Shown: piece by piece, positions 42,631 through 52,915 of the stretch | Layout: each line of letters starts with the position of its first letter | Position numbering within the stretch: position 1 is the stretch's first letter | Source: Cafeteria roenbergensis | Lineage: Eukaryota > Sar > Bigyra > Bicosoecida > Cafeteriaceae | DNA length: 64,000 nt | Direction of reading: 5' to 3' | Assembly (NCBI GenBank): GCA_008330645.1 | Contig: VLTN01000003.1 | Coordinates: forward strand, 186,001 to 250,000 | Program-made: the position numbers and the translations under genes | The notes under the pieces: model-generated | Database searches by the model: none | What the model was told of the DNA's origin: nothing | The model's input: the letters and a program-made list of their open reading frames with translations, nothing else

Positions 42631-42897
42631 GGCTCGGGCGGGACAGCGGGGAGGTGGGGTGTGCCCTCGGGTGGCTGACGAGGGCGGCGCTCTGGCAGTT
42701 CGTTCGCCGCGGAGCAATATTCGCGGCCGGCGCCCGCGCGTCAAATGTTTGGGCATGATTCGATTGAGGCATCTCAGCCCAGGCTACGCATCGAGAGGAA
42801 GAGAGCACAAAGTCTTGGTTTGTGGTCGACGCCTTCCTGGCCTTGGGTCTGGCAACACGGCCTGGCTCGCTGCGGACGATGCTAGCTGCTGGGTAGG

Positions 42898-44421
42898 TCA
42901 TTCGCGCAGGCACATCGCGCCCCCCGCGATATACTCGTAGCGAGTCCAAAGCACACGGTCTTCTTCAAAGTGCGCCCTGGCGGTTGCACCAAGGCCCACA
43001 CCGTCTGCGCGGCGAACGGGGACCTCCAAGCAAGCGCACTGCTCCATCGCCTCCGGCTCAAAGCTGAGCTCGGTGTCGAACGGCGCCCACAGGTCGAGCA
43101 CGGCGAACTCGTCTTCGCGCAGCGTCACCCACGGAACTGGCGTTGAGGGCCGTACTGCATCTCCTGCAGCGTATCGCGAGTCCTGCGGAATCCAGGACAT
43201 CAAGCCCGCGGCCCTGGATGCAGCGCCGCCGCCCCCAGCCATGCAGGAGCACCCGGCTCCGATGCAGGCGTGCGCCGGTGCGCCTGGTCTAGTTAATGGC
43301 ATGGACGGCAGCCCCTCGGCTCCTACGCCCGCCCTGGTGACAGCTGCTGGCGACAAGCCAAGGTCGGCGAGCAAGTCGGGGTCATCAGCTAGGGACGGAT
43401 CTCCAGCGCGGTCGGGGCCCGCTCCAGCAACCAGGGGCCCAGAGAGAGAGTCGTCACGCTGCCCCTCACTGCCAGCCCCGCCTGCTATCGGCGAGGAGTC
43501 GCCCGGTGAGGAGGGCAGCGCCGTGCCATTGAGCGCCACCACCGCCGGGCCAGCCAGAGGCAAGCATGGGACTCGCCTCCCGCTCTTCAGCCGCATACAC
43601 ACTCCTGCCGCCGATACCAGGAGAGGCGCGAGGCATGTCGAGCTGGCCAGCAATCGTCTCGACTGGGACGTGGCCCCGCCCGCAGCCGGTTGGCCCGACA
43701 ATGCCGCTGCGCTAGCAGCGACTTCTGCTCCCGCGGCGATGACATTCTGCGCAATCACGCGCAGCCGAAGCCACCTGCACTCGGGGACTGCTGCCTGGTC
43801 ACGCCGGCCAGCGGCATGCGTCCCGGTCGGAGACGACCCCGCCGGCGCGCTGCGCAGCCTCGTGTCCGGACTGTGGGCCACGGTCACCCATACAGACATG
43901 GCGACTGCGGTCTGGTCACAGTCCGAGGAGCTGCCCGGCGGCAGGAAGCGGACCACGCTGCCTTGCGCAAACACGTGGTGTGACCGCCCCGACATGTCTC
44001 CGCGAGGCGCCCTGCGTTCCAAGTGCCAGTCACGGTAGGTTGTGCGCCAGTTCCTCCGGTCTGACGAGCTTGCGCCCGTGAGCTGCCGGTGTCTCGTGCG
44101 ACGGCTCTTGACGCCAACATTGAAGCGCCGGAGCACGAGCGCAGCCCACAGCCGCCGGTCCTGCGCTGCGACCCGCCATGCGCGGCACACCTGGCTTGCG
44201 ACAGCAGCGTCTCGGGCGGATCCCATTTCTAGGACCCGCCCCACGAGTTCGGGCTGCAGCAAGTTCCAGCCAGTTGAAACTGCGGGGCCATCGGCACCCG
44301 AGCTTGTCGCCCTTCTTCCCGTCCCTCTGCGCATGCTCTCAGCAGTGTGCGCCGTGCCGGGCACAGTGCCAATGCTGCTAACACATTCGCGGCCTGCTTG
44401 CTCGCGACCTGAGCCGTCCAT
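42898..44421 (-). CDS. F-box protein, 507 aa
   Basis: Single exon from ATG 44421. The F-box lies at about residues 50-100: WNLLQPELVGRVLEMG, then VASQVCRAWRVAAQDRRLW and RRFNVG, with the conserved Leu-Pro position as Gln-Pro. A basic helical WRTTYRDWHLERR segment follows, as often seen after F-boxes. The middle is Ala/Ser/Pro-rich and likely disordered, with a Cys-rich HACIGAGCSCMAG patch. The C-terminal ~80 residues (WVTLREDEFAVLDLWAPFDT, HFEEDRVLWTRYEYI) look folded but I do not recognise them; they may be the substrate-binding part. F-box proteins bind SKP1 in SCF ubiquitin ligases. The call rests on one domain. Confidence 0.72.
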   Translation of the reverse strand: MDGSGREQAGRECVSSIGTVPGTAHTAESMRRGTGRRATSSGADGPAVSTGWNLLQPELVGRVLEMGSARDAAVASQVCRAWRVAAQDRRLWAALVLRRFNVGVKSRRTRHRQLTGASSSDRRNWRTTYRDWHLERRAPRGDMSGRSHHVFAQGSVVRFLPPGSSSDCDQTAVAMSVWVTVAHSPDTRLRSAPAGSSPTGTHAAGRRDQAAVPECRWLRLRVIAQNVIAAGAEVAASAAALSGQPAAGGATSQSRRLLASSTCLAPLLVSAAGVCMRLKSGRRVPCLPLAGPAVVALNGTALPSSPGDSSPIAGGAGSEGQRDDSLSGPLVAGAGPDRAGDPSLADDPDLLADLGLSPAAVTRAGVGAEGLPSMPLTRPGAPAHACIGAGCSCMAGGGGAASRAAGLMSWIPQDSRYAAGDAVRPSTPVPWVTLREDEFAVLDLWAPFDTELSFEPEAMEQCACLEVPVRRADGVGLGATARAHFEEDRVLWTRYEYIAGGAMCLRE

Positions 44422-44682
44422 GACGTGGCAACGCAGGGAGCACCTTCGACGGCGCGGTGCTGCTCTCTGCAGCCAAGCCCAGGGCAGCAGCCCGTGCGAC
44501 CAACTCGAGGCACCGGCTCTCCCGCGAGACCCAACCTGCAGCCTGCGGACTACAGCTCCGGGCGGGCTCCTTGGCCGCCCGCGGTGCCTTGCAGGCGCTT
44601 GCAGTCAGCCGCGGGCTCGACAGCTCTGCCGGCGGGTCGCAAGCCGGTCTTTGCCGCGTCCGCTGGAAGGCCTGCGCTCCAG

Positions 44683-46668
44683 CTAGCCGTGCGCGTGCGA
44701 GGAAAAGTGAGAAGCTGGCCCCGTGCCTGAGAACAGCCCGGGGTGGGTGGAGTGCTGCGGACCGTTAGGTGCCCACTGCGGGGCTGCAGGAGCTGCAGCA
44801 GAAGAGAAATACTGCGGCACCGCCGCGGGATGGCCACCAGCTGCTGCCGTCGCTGACATGTGGGCCGCAGGAGGGGAACCTGCGGGGGGCAATGGGGGCG
44901 GGGGCGCCCAAGCCCCTCCTTGATGGGGGTGCCATGCCCGTCCCTCAGAGCTTGCTGCCGGCGGATGTGGGCCAGGGCGCGGCTGGGGCGCAGCGTGACC
45001 GTACTGGCCCCAGTGCTGCGCGCCTGGTGGGTGGGAAGGTGGGGATCCGCGTGCCGGGAGGCCGCGGCTGCGCTCGTCCCAGCGCGACTGCCCGAGCAGC
45101 CACTCGGATTGGCCCGGGCTTTGCTGCACAGTGGGTGGTTGCCCGGTTGCCGAAGCCGACAAGCTGCGGCACTGGGGTGGCGCCACTGAGACGCTGGGGT
45201 GGCTCGGGGCGGCCTCGGAGCCAGCGGGGCGCTGGGCCGCGTGCGATGACCTGTCTAGGCTCGAGGGGCCGCCCCACGGGCAGACGTCTGAGCGGAAGGG
45301 GGGGCGACCAAAACTGCTGGGGGGCGGGTGTGGGGCGGAGGCGGCGTGCTGTCGGCCCTGCTGCTGGCGCTGCTGCTGATCGGGAGTCGAACGGAAGGAC
45401 TGGGCGGCCGGCGGCGTTGCCGCCTGAGAAGTCAGCCGTCGCGCGTCTGCGGGCGTCTGCTTCACTCCGAGCCGCTCCGCGTGGCTGCATGCCAAGGCCA
45501 TGCCCTGGGCTCGCCACGCGGCGTACCGGGGGGCTGCGTCGTCGTCGGCGCGCGTCCGGTTGAGTGCGTCGTACTCCGAAGTGTAGCCCTGAGAGGCGAG
45601 AGCCCCGCCCACGGTGCGCCGGCTCAGCACCATCGTAAGCCTGCTGCCAAAGAGCTCGCAGCCGCTGAGGCAGAGGATGGCCCTGCAGGCTGCCTTGCGC
45701 TCCAGAAAGTCGGCAAACGCGAACGGCCGGGGGTGGCCGCCTGGCCGGGGGGCAACGACGCGAAGGCTTGCGGGCGCGCACGCAGGCAGGAACAGGTCCG
45801 CGAGGCAAGCCTCATCAATGGCGCTGGGCAGTCCGCGCACTTGCACCGTCCACATGTCCTCGTCGGCCACCCGATCAAGGTCCGCCCGCCGAAGCTGGAT
45901 TGGGGAGCCGAACAGTCGCACCCCCGCAAGAAGCCATGGCGCAGAGTCCGCGCTTGCGCGATTGAAGAACTCGATGAACGCTAGGCTTGGCGGCGTCGAG
46001 CGGCTAGCATCGCCCGAGCCGTCCGTCGTTGCGAGCGGAGCAGGTCGGCCGGCCCCAGCCCCAGAGCGCTTCAGATGGACCCGCACAACGGGCCCGGCAT
46101 AGGAGAAGAGCTCCCACAGCATGGCCTCGGTGACGCGGCTGTCTATGCCGCGCACGAACACGGTGGAGCGCTCGTCTGCCCCGTTGCTGTCGTACAGCAG
46201 CTCGCCAGGTCCCTCCAGCGACGCTGTGGCATCTTCACCTGTGCCCGGGCCGATGCTGCCGCCGGATGCAGCGCCGCGGTCATCCTCGTCGCAGCTGGCG
46301 TCGTCGGAAGAGCTGTCGCTGTCGCTGTCGCTTGAGCTCTCCGAATCAGAGTCGCCTTCGCCGGTAGACGAAGTGTCCGACGAGCCGCTGCTGCCGCTCG
46401 AGCTGCTGCTGCTCCCCTGGGACGCGTGCTGTGGCACGCTGCCCGCTTCGCTGGCCCCGTCACTCTCAAGCCCGGGCAGCGGGTCGCCTGCAGACGCAGG
46501 TGACCTTGGAGCCGTCTCGCCCGGCTCCCCGACAGGTGCGACCGCCTCTTCCACGGCGGCCGAAGCAACAAACCGGGCGGGCTTTACTTCCCCGCTCTCA
46601 CAGGAAGAGCTCCGCTCGCTGCCGCTTCCGCTGAGCCGGCGCGGCCGCTTGGCTGAAGGACCAAGCAT
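44683..46668 (-). CDS. Two-RRM RNA-binding protein, SF3B4-like, 661 aa
   Basis: Single exon; start at ATG 46668 (MLGPSAKRPRRLSG), the open frame upstream having no ATG. The first ~165 residues are Ser/Asp/Glu-rich and disordered (a run of alternating Ser-Asp near residue 110). RRM1 (about 168-260) begins STVFVRGIDSRVTEAMLWEL with FSYAGPVVRVHL and RNP1 LAFIEFFNR; the VTEAMLWELF-AGPVV string is typical of SF3B4/SAP49 RRM1 and also of RBM7. RRM2 (about 268-345) begins MWTVQVRGLPSAIDE and FAFADFLER. The C-terminal ~300 residues are Pro/Gln/Gly/His/Ser-rich, as in SF3B4. SF3B4 belongs to the U2 snRNP SF3b complex at the branch site. RRM2 is divergent, so orthology is a likely guess, not proven. 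Confidence 0.72.
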   Translation of the reverse strand: MLGPSAKRPRRLSGSGSERSSSCESGEVKPARFVASAAVEEAVAPVGEPGETAPRSPASAGDPLPGLESDGASEAGSVPQHASQGSSSSSSGSSGSSDTSSTGEGDSDSESSSDSDSDSSSDDASCDEDDRGAASGGSIGPGTGEDATASLEGPGELLYDSNGADERSTVFVRGIDSRVTEAMLWELFSYAGPVVRVHLKRSGAGAGRPAPLATTDGSGDASRSTPPSLAFIEFFNRASADSAPWLLAGVRLFGSPIQLRRADLDRVADEDMWTVQVRGLPSAIDEACLADLFLPACAPASLRVVAPRPGGHPRPFAFADFLERKAACRAILCLSGCELFGSRLTMVLSRRTVGGALASQGYTSEYDALNRTRADDDAAPRYAAWRAQGMALACSHAERLGVKQTPADARRLTSQAATPPAAQSFRSTPDQQQRQQQGRQHAASAPHPPPSSFGRPPFRSDVCPWGGPSSLDRSSHAAQRPAGSEAAPSHPSVSVAPPQCRSLSASATGQPPTVQQSPGQSEWLLGQSRWDERSRGLPARGSPPSHPPGAQHWGQYGHAAPQPRPGPHPPAASSEGRAWHPHQGGAWAPPPPLPPAGSPPAAHMSATAAAGGHPAAVPQYFSSAAAPAAPQWAPNGPQHSTHPGLFSGTGPASHFSSHAHG

Positions 46669-46926
46669 TGCAAACCTTGCTGCCAGCAGCAAGTCGGTCG
46701 GCTATGCCACGTCGTAGCCCCAGCAATGCGGGCGTGGAGGGCGCCGCTGGTTGGCTTGCTCGCACCCGCGCGCGCCCGCTCAGCCGGTGTGGGCCGCGTG
46801 CGCACATTCACGGCAGGCCGGCAAAGGCAGCAAGAAATGCTCCGTTCTTGTGCCCGGAGCAAGTATCTGCGGCAGAGCTCGGCGAGCCGCTCCAGCAGCC
46901 TCGCACAGTGGCGTGCATAGCGGCCG
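46669..46926. promoter_or_regulatory. 258-bp divergent promoter region
   Basis: Between the ATGs at 46668 (-) and 46927 (+). No core motif recognised; role inferred from position. Confidence 0.3.
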
Positions 46927-49221
46927 ATGGAGACCACCCAGCCCCCCAGCCCCTCTGTGTGCCTGCGTGAGCATGCGCCCGCCGGTGGGCCGGCGGAAGC
47001 GGCAACTGCGCTGCTCGAAACCGGCCTCGCTGGCCAGCCCATCTGCAACCGGGCAACTGCCCACGCAGCGACACCAGCAGCTCCGAAGCGCAGTCGTTCG
47101 CCCCCTGTCGCCCAATCGGGAAGCAACGCTGCCCAGTGGGACTACGGCAGTCCGAGCAAGCGCCCAAGGGCAGCAATGGCGTCCCAAGCGGCGAGCCCGG
47201 ACCGCTTCGACTCCGGGGGCGGCGCCCGCCTCAAGCCCGCCAAGCCGGCGAACAGCCTTGAGCTGCTTATGCAAATGGTCCCGGATGACCAGAGCTCCGC
47301 TCGCGTGAACAGGACTCCAAGCCGTGCTGCTGCAGCAGTTGCTGGTGCTGGTGCTGCTGCTGATGCTGCTGTCGCGACTGTCGCAGCTTCGCCGGCAAGT
47401 TGTGCGGACTTCCAGCGCACCGCGCACCAAGTCAGTGTGGCTAGGATGTCCGGCATGGAGCTTTCGCCCAAGCCAGAGTCTGACTCGGTGGCCAGACGGA
47501 CAATTGGTGAAGAGAGGCCGGGCGCGCGCCCTCCACCCGGCCAACCGCGAGACACGGCTCCTACCCCGCCTGCTTCAGCAAGGAGCTCAGCGCGGATCGT
47601 CTCCACTCCGCTGAGCGCTCCCCTTCCAGCTGATGATGGGAACGCCCTGGAAGCCGGCGCCAAGGCCGAAGCAGCCACCATCACCGAAGTACAAGTCAAG
47701 CTGTCACCCGACGACGGCGGCGGTCGCGGGTCCTGTCGACCCGGACCTCGCACGGCTGAGCCAGACGTGTCGGCAGCAAGCGGCGTGCCGTCGAGCCCGA
47801 CAAGGGTCGTGGAGGCGCAATCAGAAGCCCCGCCCGCTCCGACGAAGCTCAAGGACCCCACCGCAACAGAGCGTGTGGCCTGTGTGCCTGACCATCTCTC
47901 GCGTTCCCTGGACGACGAACTCTCCGCTGCTAGCTCATGCCTGGGCGAGCACCGGGCAGGCGCCTCTGCCGCACGAGAGTGCTCCGCTGCCCTCCCGCCC
48001 ACTTTGCGCCGAGCTGTGCGGCGGTTCTCGTCTCTGCCAGCAACGGCCCCCACGCCAGGCAGGCACCGCGATGGCGAACGGCCGTTCCTTCGCACCATGC
48101 TCCGACGCGCGGCCAGGCCTGAGCCTGAGCCCGTCCCAGATCCTCCTTCGCCGGTCATCGGAGCGGGCCGCGGAGCGCCGGCCGCGCCCTCACCAGTGCT
48201 GCGACCTGCGCCGCCAGCGGCACCTGAGCCCACAGCCTCCTTGGTTTCGGCCAACGGCTTGTCCTGCGCGCCTCCAGCGGACAGTCTCGCTGCTGAGCGA
48301 CTCGCTCTCGAAACGCCACCGCCGACGCCTGCTCCACCAACTCGACCGGTTGGCACGCAAACGCTCGACGAGGAGCAGCGCTCCAGCAATGCCGCAGGCG
48401 GACAGGGAGTTTTGTCGCGCGGCGGTCGCTGCGCGGCCGTGGAACCGGCGGCGCCGGGGGTCCTCGGCGGCACGATTGTGATTCTCCTGGAGGAGCCTTT
48501 GGCTGGCCTTCCAGCTGCAGTGGTGGCCAGCGAGCAGGCCAACGCCGAGAAGCTCGGGTTGGAGATCCGTGTGAAGGTCGCCAGCGCCGCCAAGCGTCGT
48601 TCGGCGATTCAAGCGGCGCAGCAAGATGCCCTGGCGGCCTTGGAGGCGCTTGTCCCCCCTCCCGAGTGCGGCCTGGACCCCACCCACCAGGCTGCCCCCG
48701 TCCAGCCCCCTGGGTGGCTGCTGGGCGTGGCGTTGACGCAGGCGACGCCCGTCGCCTTCGTTCGCCTCGGTGCGACCTGTGGCATTGTGGCTGGGCTCAG
48801 CGCTGTGCTTCGGTGCGTGGCAGCGGTGTCCGGTGCTCTTCAGGCTCGCAACGGCGCACCGGGGGGAGCAGGCTTGCTGGGCTTGCTGCCATCCGCGGAG
48901 CTCCAGGCGCTGGATTTCGTGACGGAGGCCGACCGCGTGCTTCGGGCGCAGCCGTGGTTTGTGTCGCGGGCGTCGTCGGTGAGCGCCTCCAGTGCCCGAC
49001 TGGCGTGGATGCGCTCAGCCAGTGGGATGCTGATGCACCTCCAGGAAGGCGTGGCCGAGCCTGGGCTTCAGGTGAGGGTTGCCAGTGGCGTGCAAGTCGC
49101 TCCCGCGTGGCTGGCTGCGGCAGGGTATCTGGCGCAATCTCTCGGAGCTGCGCTGCCTGGAGGACTTTCCCGGTGGGGGCTCGGGCAGCTCGCCGTGTGC
49201 TGCCAGCCCGCTGGGGAGTAG
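46927..49221 (+). CDS. Unrecognised protein with disordered N-terminus and folded C-terminus, 764 aa
   Basis: Single exon from ATG 46927 to TAG. About 500 residues are Ala/Pro/Ser-rich and disordered, with NLS-like clusters (PKRSRSPP, SPSKRPR) and a polyalanine/valine tract coded by CTG/GCT repeats near 47322-47395. The last ~240 residues look folded: a strand GTIVILLEEPLAGLP, a helix pair around KRRSAIQAAQQDALAALEAL, hydrophobic stretches VALTQATPVAFVRLGATCG and IVAGLSAVLRCVAAVSGAL, and a C-terminal LAAAGYLAQSLGAALPGGLS. The layout (basic disordered tail, compact helical end) suggests a nuclear scaffold or chromatin protein, but I recognise no domain. Codon use and GC match the neighbours, and the opposite strand gives only Arg-rich shadows. 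Confidence 0.6.
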   Translation: METTQPPSPSVCLREHAPAGGPAEAATALLETGLAGQPICNRATAHAATPAAPKRSRSPPVAQSGSNAAQWDYGSPSKRPRAAMASQAASPDRFDSGGGARLKPAKPANSLELLMQMVPDDQSSARVNRTPSRAAAAVAGAGAAADAAVATVAASPASCADFQRTAHQVSVARMSGMELSPKPESDSVARRTIGEERPGARPPPGQPRDTAPTPPASARSSARIVSTPLSAPLPADDGNALEAGAKAEAATITEVQVKLSPDDGGGRGSCRPGPRTAEPDVSAASGVPSSPTRVVEAQSEAPPAPTKLKDPTATERVACVPDHLSRSLDDELSAASSCLGEHRAGASAARECSAALPPTLRRAVRRFSSLPATAPTPGRHRDGERPFLRTMLRRAARPEPEPVPDPPSPVIGAGRGAPAAPSPVLRPAPPAAPEPTASLVSANGLSCAPPADSLAAERLALETPPPTPAPPTRPVGTQTLDEEQRSSNAAGGQGVLSRGGRCAAVEPAAPGVLGGTIVILLEEPLAGLPAAVVASEQANAEKLGLEIRVKVASAAKRRSAIQAAQQDALAALEALVPPPECGLDPTHQAAPVQPPGWLLGVALTQATPVAFVRLGATCGIVAGLSAVLRCVAAVSGALQARNGAPGGAGLLGLLPSAELQALDFVTEADRVLRAQPWFVSRASSVSASSARLAWMRSASGMLMHLQEGVAEPGLQVRVASGVQVAPAWLAAAGYLAQSLGAALPGGLSRWGLGQLAVCCQPAGE

Positions 49222-49608
49222 CCGGGCGCCTCGGGGCAAGCCGCGGCCTCAAGCCGGTGCGCCTTCGACCGTTCTTCCCAGAGCTTGCGAGACGAGCTGC
49301 GTGGTGACTGATCCGCATGCAATACCGAGTCAGTAGCGCACATCGCTCAGTGCGCTGCTGGAATCCGCGCTCGAGCACCGCCGCGCTGGCCTCGCCCAGT
49401 CGTGGCACCCCCGCCCCGCCCACCCGGCGCGCTGCCGGGGGACTGTTCTCGTGCATAACGCAGCTGAGCCGGCTCCAGTCGGCGCGTGCCGCAGCAGAGC
49501 GGGCAGAGAAGGCAGAGACTGCTCATTCAGCGCAGCGCACAAGGTCACTCCTGAACTCGAGCGAGACTGCCGCGAGCAGCCCGCCTTCCAGCGACCAACA
49601 ACGAAGCA
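49222..49608. other. 387-bp intergenic stretch
   Basis: Between the unknown 764-aa gene and the secreted protein, same strand. No supported gene; presumably 3' UTR plus promoter. Confidence 0.35.
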
Positions 49609-51695
49609 ATGCAGCACCTTCTGGCTGTCCTGGCATGTGCCACGGCAGCAGCAGCGTCGAGCCACCAGGTGAGGAGCGCCGTTTGCAGCGGCGAGTGCGT
49701 GATCACCGGAACCGGAACAGATGTGCTGGCTGTTTTTCTGGGCCTGGCCAGCGGAACTGGTTCGCCCATGCAGCTGACCAATGCCCGCCTGCCCCTTCCA
49801 TCGGCAGCTGGGGCCAATGCAGCACCCGGTCTGCGCTGATTCGCGCGCCGGTGGCAGCCCGGGCGAGCCTGGAAGCTGGCGTGGCGCCCTCGAGCCGGCG
49901 GTTTTCGCTGCTGTGCCAGCGTCAGCGCTGTCTCTCTCCTCAGCGCTGGTTTCTGGAAGGTGCGCGAACTCTCTGCGCGCGCCGGCTTCTCTTCCATTCT
50001 CCACATCGGCGACCCTTGTGGCCCTCGCAGATTATCGCGGGCGGAACTGCCATGACGTCCATCAGCGCCGACACCGGCAAAATGAGCGTCGAGGCCATCG
50101 CAAGCTCGCAGGCAGCGGTGAGCGCCATGCTCATGTCTGTAGTTGAGCTGGACTCCGACGGCCAGGAGCTGTCGTCGGGAACCAGCACGCAGCACAAAGT
50201 TGCCTTCTCCCTGACGGGCTCGGGCGCCTTCTCCCTCGGCTCCATCACCAGCGACGCATCCTTCGGAGTCAACGCCCAGGCCTCTACGTCAACGAGCATT
50301 GGCACCCTGATCTCGGGCGCAAGCGGACTTTCCGTCTCAAACCAGGTGCTCGTCTATCAGGCCGAGGGCACTGTGCAGCCCGAGGGCTCGGGCGGCCTCT
50401 CCGTCAAGGTCAGCAATGGCACTGCCGAAATGCGCACCACCGTCAGCGGCTGGCCCTGGTGCCTCCTGTCGGGCGGAAGCATCCTCAACGATTGCATCCT
50501 CAGCGCCGGGCGCAAGGCAGGCGCATTCCTTGAACTCGAGTACCAGTTCGAGACGCGAAAGGAGGCCATGGTTTCCGCTGACACCGACCTCATGGTCGCC
50601 TACGACATTGGCGGCGGTGCCGAACTCGTGATGAGCAAGCGGGCCAAGGTTTCGGGCTCCTTTGTCGCCGTGGCTGATGGCTACCCCAAGATCTCCGCCT
50701 CCACAGCCACAACCCTTGCCGTCAAGGTCCGCATCCCCAAGGGGACCGCCAGCGGCTCCGTTGACATCATGTACGATCCCATCACGCGCGTTTCGGGGGG
50801 TGGCGCCTCGGACGCACGCATCATCGTTGGCGGTGACACCTCCGTTGAGATCACCAGCAACGGCAAGGCCAAAATGTCGTCGGTTTCCGGAGCTCGCACA
50901 GCCATCGCCGCGCGCATCGCTGGCGTGAGCGAAGTGGACGCCAGCGGTCAGCCTCTGACCGACAGCGACAGCAACAGCCACTCCATGGAAATCAGCGGCT
51001 CTGCCTCTGGAACCTTCGGCCTTGGTGTCATCCGCACAGACGCGTCCTTGAGCGTGCAGTCGAAGGCGGTGCTCGGGTCTGCCAATTTCCTTGGCCGCGC
51101 TTCCATCAACCAGGACGTAATCGTCTTCACCGAGGCAGGGACCGTGAAGCCAGAGGGCGAGGGAGGTCTTTCTCTGTCGGTGCGCGGCGGGACGCTTAAG
51201 ACCACTGCTCGCATCTCCAACTGGCCTTGGTGCGGCTCGGGCCTCGGCGCCATTCTCACCTGCGTCGCTCCCAGCCGCCGCTCCCTCGTCGGCAGCGCCG
51301 GTCGGTCGCTCGCCGGCACTGCAGGAGCGTACCTTGACCTGAGGTACCAGTTCGACACCCGTGCGATGGCCACCATGGCCTCCTCTGATGCGACCTCTGT
51401 CACCTTCAACCTCGGCGACAAGGCCAACGCCGTCTTCTCCAAGCGCGTCAAGATTGGCTCCTCGTGGACCGCCCTCGCCGACGGCTACCCCAGGCTCGAC
51501 GCAGACGCGACCACGGCCTCCTCTGCGATGGTTATCGTGCGCATCTCAAAGCCCAACAACACCGACGCCGAGATCATGTACGACCCTGCTGTTGACGAGA
51601 ACGGCAGCTCCAACTCCGCCGCTGGTTCCGCGGTTGCCACCGTGGCTGCGCTCTTCGTCCTGGCGGCCACCGCCTTGAGCGCGAGGAGCGCCTGA
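49609..51695 (+). CDS. Secreted, probably GPI-anchored two-repeat surface protein, 574 aa
   Basis: Exon 1 (49609-49668) codes exactly the signal peptide MQHLLAVLACATAAAASSHQ. A 362-bp phase-0 intron follows, then exon 2 (50031-51695). The mature chain is two copies of a ~263-residue beta-rich unit. Each starts with a Gly-Gly strand (IIAGG / IIVGG) and shares the strings SGSGAFSLG-like / SGTFGLGVI, KPEGEGGLSLSV / QPEGSGGLSVKV, a WPWC motif, Y-QFETR / YQFDTR, WTALADGYPRL / FVAVADGYPKI, and a closing IMYDP. The end has a short NGSSNSAAGS spacer and a hydrophobic tail (AVATVAALFVLAATALSA) with no cytoplasmic domain, which is a GPI-attachment signal or a single TM anchor. I do not recognise the domain. 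Probably a cell-surface adhesin or coat protein; that role is inference. Confidence 0.8.
49669..50030 (+). other. 362-bp intron separating signal peptide from mature protein
   Basis: Donor CAG|GTGAGG, acceptor GCCCTCGCAG|ATT. The position, exactly at the end of the signal peptide, is typical for secreted proteins built by exon shuffling. No other feature seen inside. Confidence 0.75.
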
Positions 51696-52915
51696 GCAGT
51701 CCTTCGCGCCCTCTTCCAGTCCCACATCCAGTTCCTCTCCTACCACCCGACGCTAGCGGAAGCACCCCCCCCGCCGGCTCTTCTGCTTTCTCCATCCGGA
51801 GCGACCCCCCGACACGCCGGTCGCAGGGCTCGCCTGGAGGGTTGCGGACTCGAAGTGTTTGCCCTCGACTTCGCGCCTGAGTGTGTCCCGTAGACTGCAG
51901 CGATTGCTTTGAAGATCTGACACCCGGTTCCGCTGCCTACCTCACCTCACCCGCGCCTAGGGCCGCCAATGGGCGCACGTCTCGCTCAAGCGATTTCCGG
52001 TGGCAGAGCACAACGCCGCCTGACCGGCAGCGCGCCGCCGCTGCAGCCAGCGGGAGCAGCGGCACAGCCCTTGCCGGGAGCTCAGGGAGGCATGGTCAAG
52101 ACGCCGTCGTCCACGGCGCACAAGCGCGGCAAGCGGTGAGCATGCGCGTGGCTGAGGCGCAGCCTCGCGGCGCAAGTGGTTTGCTGCCAGCGTGAGAATT
52201 GGCGAGCTTGCCCTCCTCCGCCGCCCTTGCGCTGCCGTCCACCCGACTTGCGCCCAACCGCAGGATGCGAGTGGCAACAAGGAACATACGATTTGCTGGG
52301 GGGAGGCCTGCCGCCAGGCAGCTTGTGGCGCTGTGAGGCTCCGTGTTCGCTCGAGCCCGTTGCTGGCTTTGCAGACGAGTCCGCGGAGCGAACGCAAGCA
52401 CCCTGCGCGCCCTCTCGAGCAAGGAAGCAGCGGTCCCGGAATTGCACCACTTCACCCTCCAGAGCGTGCCAATGCCGGGCAAAAGCCCGCCGTAGCAGGT
52501 CCAGCGGCGGCAAAGGACGGTTGCCAGGGGCCGTGCGTGCGAAGCGTCGCGTCAACCACTCCTCCGTGCTTCCCGCGCAATCGCTAGCTCTGACGCCGCC
52601 GCCGTGTCGCGATATTGTTGCAATGGTGCGGTTCCTTGTGCTGTGCGCAGCGAGGCCCGCGAGGTGAGCGCACAATCTGGAGCTTGCGGCAGCTGCCGCT
52701 TCTTCGCGTGCATTCCGATCCCAACAACCGGATCACTCACGGAGGATCGCCGCAAAGTGGTCTCGGTCGCATCTGCCGTGGCAGCAGGAGCTGCGTGGGG
52801 CGCATCCAAGCTTGGGAGTGCGCTGCAAAGCCTCGCACAGTGTCGGCTCGACGCGGGTTCGTGGCGTTCAGCTGCCTCTGAAAAGGCTGCGGACAAGCCG
52901 GAGCTCCTGTCAGCC
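51696..52915. other. 1.2-kb stretch without a firmly supported gene
   Basis: Contains the 3' region of the surface protein and the 5' region of the next gene. The frame of the downstream gene is open from about 52604 and looks coding from about 52755 (VSVASAVAAGAAWGASKLG), so a first exon may lie here. One candidate is ATG 52623 with donor GAG|GTGAGC at 52664, but no acceptor in the right phase is convincing. Peptides from the opposite strand are Arg-rich shadows. Confidence 0.4.

Noticed and set aside
52623-52663. Candidate first exon of the five-motif gene (MVRFLVLCAARPAR, donor GTGAGC)
   Set aside because: Attractive start and donor, but the only acceptors in the right phase are 29 bp away or lack a pyrimidine tract, so I did not include it.
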